This document shows, piece after piece, positions 8,664 through 18,900 of a stretch of 64,000 bases of DNA. The stretch covers positions 747,197-811,196 of the forward strand of contig NZ_LMSP01000001.1 in the NCBI RefSeq assembly GCF_001429545.1. Reading direction: 5' to 3'. This stretch comes from Paenibacillus sp. Soil787 (GTDB lineage: Bacteria > Bacillota > Bacilli > Paenibacillales > NBRC-103111). Made by a program: the position numbers and the translations under genes. A model generated the notes under the pieces. The model was given only the letters and a program-made list of their open reading frames with translations, did no database searches and was not told the DNA's origin. Positions within the stretch are counted from its first letter, which is position 1. Each line of letters begins with the position of its first letter.

Positions 8664-9554
8664 TTGGATTTACGCCAGTTAACTTATCTGCTTGAAATTG
8701 CTAAACACATGAATTTTACCAAAGCGGCCGAAGCCCTTCACCTCTCACAACCAACACTTAGCAAAATGGTGAAAAATATAGAAGAAGAACTGGGCGCTAC
8801 TTTATTTGATCGTTCAGGTAAGTATGTTCAATTGACGGACTCGGGCGAGATTGCCGTTCAACAATTTCAAGTCATCGTTCAGGCTGTCCAAGATCTTCAT
8901 CACCTCTTAGATGATGTCTCCAACCTAAAAAAAGGAACCATTACCATAGGGTTGCCCCCAGTAGTAGGTTCCGTTTTCTTTACACGAGTTATCGCAAAGT
9001 TCCAAATTAAACATCCAAATATCCACTTCCAACTTGTCGAAGAAGGCGCTAAGAATGTGGAAAGTCTTGTGCAAAATCGAAAGCTTGATCTCGGTGTCGT
9101 GGTTGGGCCTGTAGACACGTCTAACTTTGAAACCTTGCCTTTTCTCTTTCAAAAATTAGCACTCATCATCCATCGCTCTCATCAGCTAGCTGAGCAATCC
9201 AGCGTATCTCTGCTGCAGCTTAGAAATGAACCCTTTATCCTGTTTCCTAGCGGCTATGCCGTACGAAATCATGTCATTCATGCCTGTCGATCCATTGGAT
9301 TCGATCCTTCCGTTGTCTATGAAAGCTCGCAGTGGGACCTTTTGGCCGAAATGGTTGCTTCGAATGCAGGTATTTCTATCATACCCGAGACGATTTGCAG
9401 TAAAATCACTTGTCCCGATGTACTTACACTACCTTTAACAGAGCCTTCTATTCCCTGGAATTTAGTCATTATTTGGCCTAAGGATCACTACGTCTCATAC
9501 GCAATGCGTGAGTTTATTTCCTTTAGCCAAGAGCTGTCGGAGACACAGAACTGA
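8664..9554 (+). CDS. LysR-family transcriptional regulator
   Basis: A 296-residue regulator. An N-terminal winged HTH (residues 1-60; FTKAAEALHLSQPTLSKMVKNIE) is followed by a periplasmic-binding-like effector domain (about 90-290). I chose TTG at 8664 because it gives the standard LysR start (M-DLRQLTYLLEIAK) and has GGGGAGGG eight bases upstream. The ATG at 8619 would add 15 atypical residues. It is divergent from the ketone-body operon, the usual layout for a LysR regulator that controls its neighbour. The inducer is unknown. Confidence 0.93.
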   Translation: MDLRQLTYLLEIAKHMNFTKAAEALHLSQPTLSKMVKNIEEELGATLFDRSGKYVQLTDSGEIAVQQFQVIVQAVQDLHHLLDDVSNLKKGTITIGLPPVVGSVFFTRVIAKFQIKHPNIHFQLVEEGAKNVESLVQNRKLDLGVVVGPVDTSNFETLPFLFQKLALIIHRSHQLAEQSSVSLLQLRNEPFILFPSGYAVRNHVIHACRSIGFDPSVVYESSQWDLLAEMVASNAGISIIPETICSKITCPDVLTLPLTEPSIPWNLVIIWPKDHYVSYAMREFISFSQELSETQN

Positions 9555-9764
9555 CGTATCAAGCCTTATTAATTCGTTTTCTTCCACTCCTCATACTGTC
9601 CTATTCTGGGCATGAGTCGCTCCCCGCTCAATCTGATTTCGCGTCTTAGTGTATCATCGAATCCGAAAAAAGAGCAACTGGGTAATTGATTTGAAAAGCG
9701 AGAAGGAGAAAGGATCAACGCTATAGAAGATTTCATACATCGAGTTCAATCAGGGGGTTACGAA

Positions 9765-12368
9765 ATGACCATTGAGCAACAGCTAGAGAATCAAACCTTA
9801 TTTTTTCAGGCTTTTCAATATGCTCCGATTGGTATGGTTCTCGTAGCCATTAATGGGAGCGTGCTCAAAGCAAATTCAACTGTCTGCTCGATCTTAGGCT
9901 TATCTGAGGAAGAATTGCTCCTTAAGAGCGTTCAAGAAATGACACATCCCGATGACTTAAACCTTGATCTTGCATATAGGGACCAATTAATAGAGGGTAT
10001 GAGAGAGTCATACCAGATGGAAAAACGCCTGATTAACCAGCAGGGCGAGATTGTATGGGTACAAATAACGGTCTCCTTAGTGAAAAATAATGCTGGAGAA
10101 CCCCTCTTTTTCATATCTCAGGTGATCAATATCTCCGACCAAAAAAGGACATATAACGAAATACAGAAGAAAAACCGCCTATTAATAGAAAGAGAACAGC
10201 GCTATCGATCCGTTGTAGAGCATGCTTTTGATTTCATTACCACGCACAACCCCGACGGAACCTATCTCTATGCATCTCCTTCCTGTTATGAAGTTCTTGG
10301 CTATACGCCTGAAGAAATGATCGGGAAGTCAGGTAATGAATTCCTTCATCCTGAAGATGTCCTACTCGGAACTCAGGATCATATAACTATCCTTCAAACA
10401 GACAAGCAGTCTAACAAGATCGTCCGTTTGCGAAAAAAGGATGGGATATATATATGGATCGAGTCGACAAGCAGTACCCTTCTAGATTCAGAAACAGGTG
10501 AAATGAAAGAAATTATCATCGTTTCCAGAGATATCACCGAACAAATCAAGAAAGAGCGTAACTTGCAGGACAACGAGCAGCGTTATAAATCCCTTTTCGA
10601 CTATCATCCGGATTTAATTTATTCGATGGATTTGGAGGGCAACTATACCTCTATTAATCAAACTTTTGAGGAACTGATGGGTTATACGAAGCAGGAAATG
10701 ATAGAGAATCCGCTAAACTTTCGGTCAGTCGTAGATTCTACAGATTTCGAAAAGGTAGAGCAACATTTCATTCAAGCGGCAAAAGGTATTGCACAACGAT
10801 ACGAGGCATCAGGTATCAATAAGAACGGGAGATATACGACCTTTGACGTGACCAATGTCCCGATCTTTGTCAATCGGCAAATCATTGGTGTCTACGGAAT
10901 TGCTAGCGACATTACATACCGAAATGAATTGTGGAAAAGGCTAGAAGAAAGTCAAAGTCTATACCAACTCATTTCAGAGAATGCGCAGGATATTATTACA
11001 TTTGCAACGCCTGATGGCGTAGTTAGTTATGTTTCCCCTGCTATTAGGACTTTACTTGGATATGAGCCTGATGAATATGTGGGCAAAGTCGCAATCGACT
11101 TCTGGCACCCGGATGATGTTGCCTCCTTTATCGATAAAAGTATTCTGCTAAAATCAGATGTAGATACGTTTACATGCCGAGTTCGCCATAAACAAGGAAA
11201 CTATGTCTGGTTTGAAACAACGGCAAAAATCATTCGTAATGAAGGCAGGGAAATTGTTAAAGTATTAGCTGTGGGAAGAGATATTAGTGAAAGAAAACGT
11301 GCGGAGCAAGAGCTGAAAGCAGCAAAAGATCAGCTTGAATCCTTTATTGATCGAAATGTGGATCCGATTCTTATCCTTAATTTGGGAGATAGAGTCGTAA
11401 GATTCAATCATGCCTTTGAAAAAACATATGGATGGACGGAGTCCGAAATTGTTGGACTCCATATCCTTGAATTACCCAATATTCCACTTGAACTCCAACC
11501 AGAGGTCGTTCGTAATCTAGCTAGAATTAAATCGATTGAGGCCATCGAAGGATATGAAACGATTAGAAAAAGAAAAGATGGCGTACTTCTTACAGTTATG
11601 ATTTCAAGTTTCGCTATGCGGGGTGAGAATGGACATATTAATGGTTGGGCTGTGATCCTAAGAGATATCACTGACAAAAAGCAAGCGGAAGAGCTCTTGA
11701 TTAGGTCAGAAAAGTTATCCATTGCGGGTCAATTAGCGGCAGGAATTGCTCATGAAATTCGCAATCCGATCACTGCAATTAAAGGATTCGTTCAACTCAT
11801 GAAATCTGGCATTGTCGAAAAAAAAATGTATTTGGACATCATGGTTTCCGAAATCGAAAGAATTGAAATGATTCTAAGTGAGCTATTAATTCTAGCAAAG
11901 CCTCAAATCATTCAAACGGAACTTACAGACATTCGGATGCTCCTAGCGCAAGTGACCACCCTATTAGATACGCAAGCCATTATCAACAATGTTCAAATCA
12001 TCACGGAGTTTGATCCGGAAATTCCCCTTATTCTGTGTGATGAAAATCAATTGAAACAAGTGTGTATTAACTTTATTAAAAATGCGATAGAGGCTATGCC
12101 GAAAGGCGGTAATATCGTTATTCAATTAAAAAGTAACAATGAAAATCCAAATCAACTATTGCTTCGCTTTATTGATCAAGGGTGTGGGATTCCTGCACAC
12201 ATTCTTTCTAAGCTGGGAGAGCCCTTCTACACAACAAAAGAAAAGGGAACCGGACTAGGCTTCATGGTCAGTAAAAGGATTATAGAAAACCATCATGGAG
12301 AAATCGCGGTGTTTAGCGAGGAAAATAAAGGGACAACGATAGAGGTAAGTCTTCCTATCGCGCATTAA
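9765..12368 (+). CDS. Multi-PAS sensor histidine kinase (orphan)
   Basis: An 867-residue soluble kinase without a signal peptide or membrane segment. About five PAS/PAC units (roughly 10-128, 148-264, 268-388, 395-512, 520-640) are followed by a HisKA dimerisation domain with phospho-acceptor His663 in AHEIRNPITAIKGF. The HATPase domain comes next (N-box around Asn772 in NFIKNAIEA, then IDQGCGIP and GTGLGFMVSKRI). This layout matches Bacillales sporulation-type kinases (KinA/KinE class) that feed Spo0F. No response regulator is adjacent, which fits a phosphorelay input. GGGGG precedes the ATG; a terminator follows. Confidence 0.93.
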   Translation: MTIEQQLENQTLFFQAFQYAPIGMVLVAINGSVLKANSTVCSILGLSEEELLLKSVQEMTHPDDLNLDLAYRDQLIEGMRESYQMEKRLINQQGEIVWVQITVSLVKNNAGEPLFFISQVINISDQKRTYNEIQKKNRLLIEREQRYRSVVEHAFDFITTHNPDGTYLYASPSCYEVLGYTPEEMIGKSGNEFLHPEDVLLGTQDHITILQTDKQSNKIVRLRKKDGIYIWIESTSSTLLDSETGEMKEIIIVSRDITEQIKKERNLQDNEQRYKSLFDYHPDLIYSMDLEGNYTSINQTFEELMGYTKQEMIENPLNFRSVVDSTDFEKVEQHFIQAAKGIAQRYEASGINKNGRYTTFDVTNVPIFVNRQIIGVYGIASDITYRNELWKRLEESQSLYQLISENAQDIITFATPDGVVSYVSPAIRTLLGYEPDEYVGKVAIDFWHPDDVASFIDKSILLKSDVDTFTCRVRHKQGNYVWFETTAKIIRNEGREIVKVLAVGRDISERKRAEQELKAAKDQLESFIDRNVDPILILNLGDRVVRFNHAFEKTYGWTESEIVGLHILELPNIPLELQPEVVRNLARIKSIEAIEGYETIRKRKDGVLLTVMISSFAMRGENGHINGWAVILRDITDKKQAEELLIRSEKLSIAGQLAAGIAHEIRNPITAIKGFVQLMKSGIVEKKMYLDIMVSEIERIEMILSELLILAKPQIIQTELTDIRMLLAQVTTLLDTQAIINNVQIITEFDPEIPLILCDENQLKQVCINFIKNAIEAMPKGGNIVIQLKSNNENPNQLLLRFIDQGCGIPAHILSKLGEPFYTTKEKGTGLGFMVSKRIIENHHGEIAVFSEENKGTTIEVSLPIAH

Positions 12369-12404
12369 GGGATCGTATTATTCATGCTATGATACTAAAG
12401 AAAA

Positions 12405-12433
12405 ACCGTCAATCATCCTGACGGTCCTTTTTA
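12405..12433 (+). terminator. Terminator of the histidine kinase gene
   Basis: ACCGTCA - 7 bases - TGACGGT followed by CCTTTTTAT, 37 bases after the kinase stop. Confidence 0.8.
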
Positions 12434-12607
12434 TGTTTAATACGAATCTGCAATTTTGTATTCATCTCCTCTTTTCGATGCAGTTTTATCCAAACAATTT
12501 GCCTTACTTATGGTAAGGTTCCCCACGATTTATCCGCATCACACGATAAAACCTGCTCCACCTGCACCATCCGTATCAGCTGGTGCAGCAGCGTCATGCT
12601 TTACTCC

Positions 12608-12790
12608 ATTGGATAAAATACAATCAAATCGAGCTCATTCATCTTGTTTGCCCGCTTCCATTGGAGTTAATCCAACAGAATGCTCCAAAACCAGCTCTTC
12701 AGAGCCATATCCACAGATTCTACTGTATAAATCCAATGGAACTAACCCCAACCGCCGATGTCATGAGACATCATTGGATATAATCCAATC
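12608..12790. repeat. Four ATTGGA..TCCAAT near-palindromes
   Basis: In the 540-base gap between the kinase and the giant hydrolase. Copies start at 12608 (ATTGGATAAAATACAAT), 12660 (ATTGGAGTTAATCCAAC), about 12734 (AATGGAACTAACCCCAA) and 12773 (ATTGGATATAATCCAAT, a perfect palindrome). The 130-codon frame over this region has no ribosome binding site and is not called. Confidence 0.55.
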
Positions 12791-12837
12791 AAATCCCTCA
12801 AGTTCAGGTATTCCGACCTTTCTCCTAACTCAAATAA

Positions 12838-12866
12838 ATAAGGGGTAAGCTTCGCTTACCCCAAAA
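12838..12866 (-). terminator. Hairpin terminator of the giant hydrolase gene
   Basis: A perfect 9-bp stem GGGGTAAGC / GCTTACCCC with a three-base loop, 50 bases beyond the hydrolase stop. The tail on the minus strand (TTATTTATTT) is T-rich but broken, so termination may be moderate. Confidence 0.65.
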
Positions 12867-12911
12867 CCCAAAACATATAAATTCTTATATTTCGATTCGC
12901 AAGCTCCATCC

Positions 12912-15900
12912 TTACTTGCTAGATTGGTTATTTGAAACTTTAACAGTCGCTGTATTGGTCGTTTTATTTCCTGCAAAATCAATAGCTGTATAGGTGACGG
13001 TGTATATTCGTCCTTTGTCCTTTCCCTTATTTTTATCGTTATGGTTATCTTTGTTGTTATCATTGTCAGATTGTTCAGCACGAAGCATAAATTCAGTATC
13101 CAATGTACCGAATTGTGCGCCTTGGATGTCGTTTGTCTTATCTCCATCACCTAACCCATTATCAGGCTCGTTGCTTGTGATGGATGTAAGAACAATAGAT
13201 GAGATTCCAGAAAGGCTATCATTGGTGTATACACTTGCTGTCACAGTAATCAATTGATGATTTGGCGGCCACAAAGTTGTTTTATCCAAAACCAAATTCA
13301 ATGAAGGTGCCGTTTTGTCAATTTGCACGACTGCCGTATGTGGTGACTCCGTATTGCCTACCTTGTCAACGCTCCAATACGAGATCGTATGATTGCCCTC
13401 GACCGTGATGGCAACGGAGGTGCCTTGTTGCTCTGCACCGCCATCCACGGTGTAGTAGGTGCCGGCTACGCCGGAGCCGCTGTCGCTAGCCGTGAACGTT
13501 ACTGTAACGTCTTTGTTCGACCAGCCTGCGGGAGCATTGTCGGACGTTGTCGGCGCCGTTTTGTCGATGCTAATTCCGTTCACTGTAACGGAAGCAGTAT
13601 TCCCTGCACTATCCGCCGCGTCTCCCTTCACCCTTTGGTTCGCGCCCTCGGTAGAGATGGTGCTATCCTGCGCGCAGCTAGCAGTACCGGACAAGGCATC
13701 CGTACAGGTAAAATGAACCGTCACATCACTGGGGTACCAACCACTCGCGTTTGCGCTAGTCGTCGGAGCGCCTGTGATGGTTGGGGAGGTTTTATCCAAC
13801 TGTACAACCGCCGTATGGGGGGATTCGGCGTTGCCTATCTTGTCAACGCTCCAATACGAGATCATATGATTGCCCTCGGCCGTGATGGTAACGGAGGTGC
13901 CTTGTTGCTCTGCACCGCCATCCACGGTGTAGTAGGTGCCGGCTACGCCGGAGCCGCTGTCACTAGCCGTGAGCGTTACCGTAACGTCTTTGTTCACCCA
14001 GCCTGCAGGAGCGTCATCGCTAGTCGTTGGCGGTATTACAGGTAAAACCGTGACCTGAGCCGTGGCAATCCTTCCGCCATCCACCGTAGTCGCCGTAATC
14101 GCAGCAGTTCCGCTGCCGATCGCGGTCACATTTCCCGTGTTGCCCACGATGGCGACCGATTCATTGCTGCTTGACCACAGGACGGTCTTGTTCCCTGCAA
14201 GGTCGGGGACAACGGTCGCCTTCAGCCCAGCTGTCTGCCCGGGTTTTAATGCGAGAGCCTGCTGATCCAGCGTCACGTTAGTCACTTCACTTACTGCAGG
14301 TGCAACTTCTACCGGTAGCGTCCCAGTGATTCTCGCCAACTCTTCCGCTGTGATCGGAAGCACCGTTCCATGCCTCGGCGCCGGCGTTGGGAGGCTGTAT
14401 CCGCTAGAAGCCGGTGTCCATATGCCTGATGCCAGATCAGTGGTATAGAAAGGCTTGTAACCCCCGCCGGAGAAGTAATCGATGAACAGATACCATTTAT
14501 TTTCTCCGTTGGCTTTGAACACCAGTGGTCCTTCTCCAGCAGGGATGCTCCCTTTCCCGATCCCTTCTTTAATCATAGTGAAGTTGCCGAAAATGGCGTT
14601 ACCTGATTCCTCGAAAACCATCTTTCCGTTAGGCGCAGTGGTAGCGTTGAAATCACGCTCATCCTTGGTAAATCTGTAAATCTTCCCGTTATTTTCAATC
14701 ATCGTTGTATCAATGACCGAATAACCGGGATTGTAATACTCTTGGGCTTCCGTAAAGGTATAAAAATCCCGCGTCTTCGCATACATCATTCGTTCGTTCG
14801 GACTGCCCGACTTTGATGCATCACTATAGATCTTCGATGCCCAGAATACCACATATTCTCCAGTCGTTTTGTCATAAAACGCTTCCGGTGCCCAAGTATT
14901 TCCTGCCAAATCGGAAGATACCTTAACCAGCCTTTGGTTGGACCAGTGGATCAGGTCCGAAGATTCCCAGATCAACAATGAAGTGCTGCCCGTTGTTTGT
15001 GCCCGAGTCCAATCCCCATTGCTATAGATATTAAGATCCGTTGCGATCATGTAAAACTTATCGCCGTCCGGGGACCTCACAATAGAGGGGTCTCTAACCC
15101 CTTTTTCACCCAGATGAGACGTAAATACAGGTTTGCCATTGTTCAAATTGTTCCAGTTCAGTGGATTATTCCCATTACTCGATGCCATGTAGAGCTGTTC
15201 GCCATCTTTCGTGCCTTCACCGATAAAGTAGGCAAACAGATAGCCTGCATAGTCCGGCTTCGCCGGCAACTCCTTGATATGAGCAAGAAACGCCTTGGTT
15301 AGAACTTCGTCATTCAACCGGAGTGTTGCCGTCAGCTTGATTTCCACATCACCGCTGCCCGATACGGGACGTTTCACCTCACCGGTCGGTGTAACAACCG
15401 CAGCATCCTCTGAGTGCCATGAAATCAAGGAGCCGTAGTCACCTTGTACAGGCAATGTCAGATTACCGCGGACATCGTCGATGTTATGCACCGTCAGCTT
15501 CTCAGCATCGTGTTTTAATTTCTCAGCATCTGCAAGCTGCTTCATGACGGTTACAGTAAAGGTTTTGGTTGCTGTCGCCTGACCATTACTGAGCGTCGCC
15601 GTCAGCGTTACCGTTGCGTTACCGGAGACCGCTGCAGGACGTGTTACCGCTCCCGTCTGGCTATTGACCACAGCTTCATTGCTCGAAGTCCAGGTGATGG
15701 CACTTCCATACAAACCTCTGGACGGGAGCGTCAAGTTGTCTTGTACAGCGCTGGTATCCCCGAGGGTCAGATCCATCTGATCTGTAATAAACATATCGCC
15801 CAACTTGCTTCCATAGATCACCTGAATTTCCGATGCATTCAATGCCCTGCTATATAGGCGGAAGTCGCTAACGTTGCCTTTAAAATAGGGGTCGCCATAA

Positions 15901-18900
15901 TTAGGCCACGGCTTGCCAATAAAGTTGGCATTGGTCGGTTCCAGACTGCTCGGCTTTTTAGAAATCTCATTGGTTTGTACGGCAACTCCGTCCACATACA
16001 AGGTGGCTGTTCCTGTCACGGAAGAATAGGTCACTGCAACCTGCCTCCAGGAGTTGACAGGAATTGAACTGCTGGCTACACCACTCTCTCCGCTCCAGTT
16101 CGTAGGCGTGATGGCGTATCTGAACTTGCCGCTCAGAGTCGGCGCGAAGTAGATATATCCATTAGTCGTATTGCTGAATGTCGCCAGCCATTGCGGCGCC
16201 GTTGCCGTTGCATCCATCTTCATGAAGGCCGATATCGTTAAATCGTCAACCCCTTGGAGAAGGTTATTTGGCATTTGTACATAGGCGCCATTGTAACCGC
16301 CACTTAATTGAAGGGAGCTGCCTCCAATTCCTTGTCCCCAGGTAGCTCCGTTTTTGAGTACCCCGTCATTCCCATTCCCCGATGAGTCTATTGCAGAAGT
16401 ACCACTGGTTTCATCCAGTTTGTACCAAAGCAACATTTCATTCTGTACCGTTACAGTAACTGGGTATGTCTCTCCTTTGTAAGTAACCGTAATAACTGCA
16501 GTTCCTTTATGGAGCCCCATCACCCTTCCCGAACCGTCAACTTTGGCAACATTCGAATCCGAGGATTCATACGTGGCTAAACCCGTAACATCTTCCACGG
16601 ATCCGTTCGGATGGGTTACAGTAACTTTCGTCTCGTGTGCTTGGTTGAAAAATAGCACATAGGAGCGGGAATCCAGCCCGACCACATCTCCTGCTTTCAA
16701 AACGGTTACCGTAATGGTTTTGGTGTCCGTCGCAGACCCTTTACTGATACTTGCAGTTAAATGAACTGTCGTATCTGCGTCCAATGGCCTGGTCACCTTG
16801 CCATCAACGGTTATAATATCCGTACGATCGGAACTCCATGTTATATTCACCCCGGCTGCATAGGTAATCGGGAGCGTCAAGTTGCTGACCACAGCCGTAG
16901 TATCACCGAGATTCAACCCATCTTTAACCGCCTGAACAGCCTCGCTATCGGTCAGAGACTCCATCCAGACATGCTTGATTTCATCGGCAGATAAAGCGCG
17001 GTTATATAATCGAAAATCAGAGATCTGCCCTTTCAAGTAGTGATCTGCGGGATAAGCAGGCTTGCCGATATAGTTGGCTATAGTCGCCTCCATATCCTTG
17101 GGAGACAGCGTTACGTTTGATTTTTCAGCGATCTTGTTCCCATCCTCATAGAAGGCCATAGTGGTGCCGGATAAGGTCACAGCCACATTCTTCCACACGC
17201 CCTTGGCAATGGATGAACCCTTCGATACGTTCTGTTCCGCAGACCATCTGTCATTCGTGATGCTGACACGGGAACTGCCGCTTCCATCGGTCAGCATACC
17301 AAAATATTTCGTACCGGGAGCCGAAGCAGGGTCATCTGCTGAACCAAACGTAAAGATCCAGTAAGGATTGCTGACGGTTGGATCGATAAACACATTCGTT
17401 GCCACTGTGACATCCGTTATATCAGACAGAATCCCATTTGGCAGCTGTACGAAGCCGCCTACTCCATTCAGCGTGACAGCACCACTGCCATTATTCGCTG
17501 TTCCCCATGATGCGCCTTCACTCAGTGTTCCGGTATGGCCGTTTCCAGTAGAATCACCCACCGTAGTCCCACTGCCCTCATTGAATTTGTACCATAGCTT
17601 CGGACCTGTGTTGACTGGTGGTGGAAGCGGCTTCACATAACGTACGGAAATCCAGCCTACAGCAGGCTTGTCGGAGCCTGCCTTAACCAGTTTTACCTCA
17701 AGCTGGTCCGTGTCCACGTCCACAGTAAATTCCTTGATCTCCCGCTTGTCGCCAACCACATAATTTTGAAGTTTGAGGTCGTTTTGAATAGAGATGTCCA
17801 TCAATCGGGATGATGAGTCCCAAGGATCGTCAAAACCCATTTGTACGGTATAAGTTCCGTGGGGAACTTCAAATTTATAAGCGATTCCCTTCCCATTGTC
17901 ATTTCCGTCATATTGGCGAATTGACAGGTATGGATCTGTTTCATCGCTCTTGGCCCACGTTTTCCCGTCATCCGCAACATATCCCCAGCTTTTTCCGGAG
18001 ATAGGGTCAACTCCAAAAATCTGATCGGGAACCGATTGTTTCACGCCGAGTGTAACCCCGTTTTGAACGGCCGTCGCTCCCGCATCAACAAAATAATAAA
18101 GATTAGGGTCCGCAGGGCCCACAGGAGTCGATGTTTTCACATCAGATAGGGGGCTGGACAAGTCCCCTCTAACCGTAGCTAACGCGAAATAATACGGTGT
18201 GCCATTTGTCAGGTTCTGGGCGGTATAATGATTGACATTTCCCGACACAGAAACATGATGCGTAAGGCTTCCTTGATCTGTGCCATAAGCAAGGTCATAA
18301 GTGGCATTAAGGGTCTCGTCAAAATACAGGGTAACCTTGGAATCCCCTTCAACTACGCGTTTGATAACCGGTTGAACGGGAATGCCGTTATCATGCTGAA
18401 CCGTGAGCCAACTGATAAGCGGCTTACTGTTGCCTTGCTTCGTAATCTTTACGTCAAGCTCTCCATCCGTAACTGAAATACCCACTACCCGTTTCACGTC
18501 TTGACCTGATCCGGTCAAATAGTTGGTAAGAACTTTTTGTCCTTCTACTTCAAGATCCATCACCCGGTCGGAACTATCCCAAGGATCATCGAAACCCAGA
18601 TCCAGATTATACATACCGTTAGGCACTTCAAACCGATAGCTAAGGCCTTTGCCGTTTGTACTGCCATCGTACTGGCGAATGCTATTCCAGCGATCTTCAT
18701 TTTGATTTGCCCAAGTTTGAGAATCATCGGCGTCATAGCCCCACTTGTATCCTGTCACAGGATCTTCCTGATAGGCTTGATCTTCCACGCCGTTTCGGAC
18801 ACCAAATTCCTCGCCTGCTTCCAATTTAACAGGGCTCGAATCTCCGGCATCTACATAATAAAGCAAATCCTTCTCTACCTTGATCCAACTTAGCATAGGC

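Noticed and set aside
12456-12848. 130-codon plus-strand frame after the histidine kinase
   Set aside because: No ribosome binding site; it covers the kinase terminator surroundings and the 17-mer repeats, and its composition is not coding-like.
13389-14045. 218-codon plus-strand frame antisense to the giant hydrolase
   Set aside because: Shadow of the duplicated OmpL47-like segments; the repeated peptide mirrors the DNA duplication.
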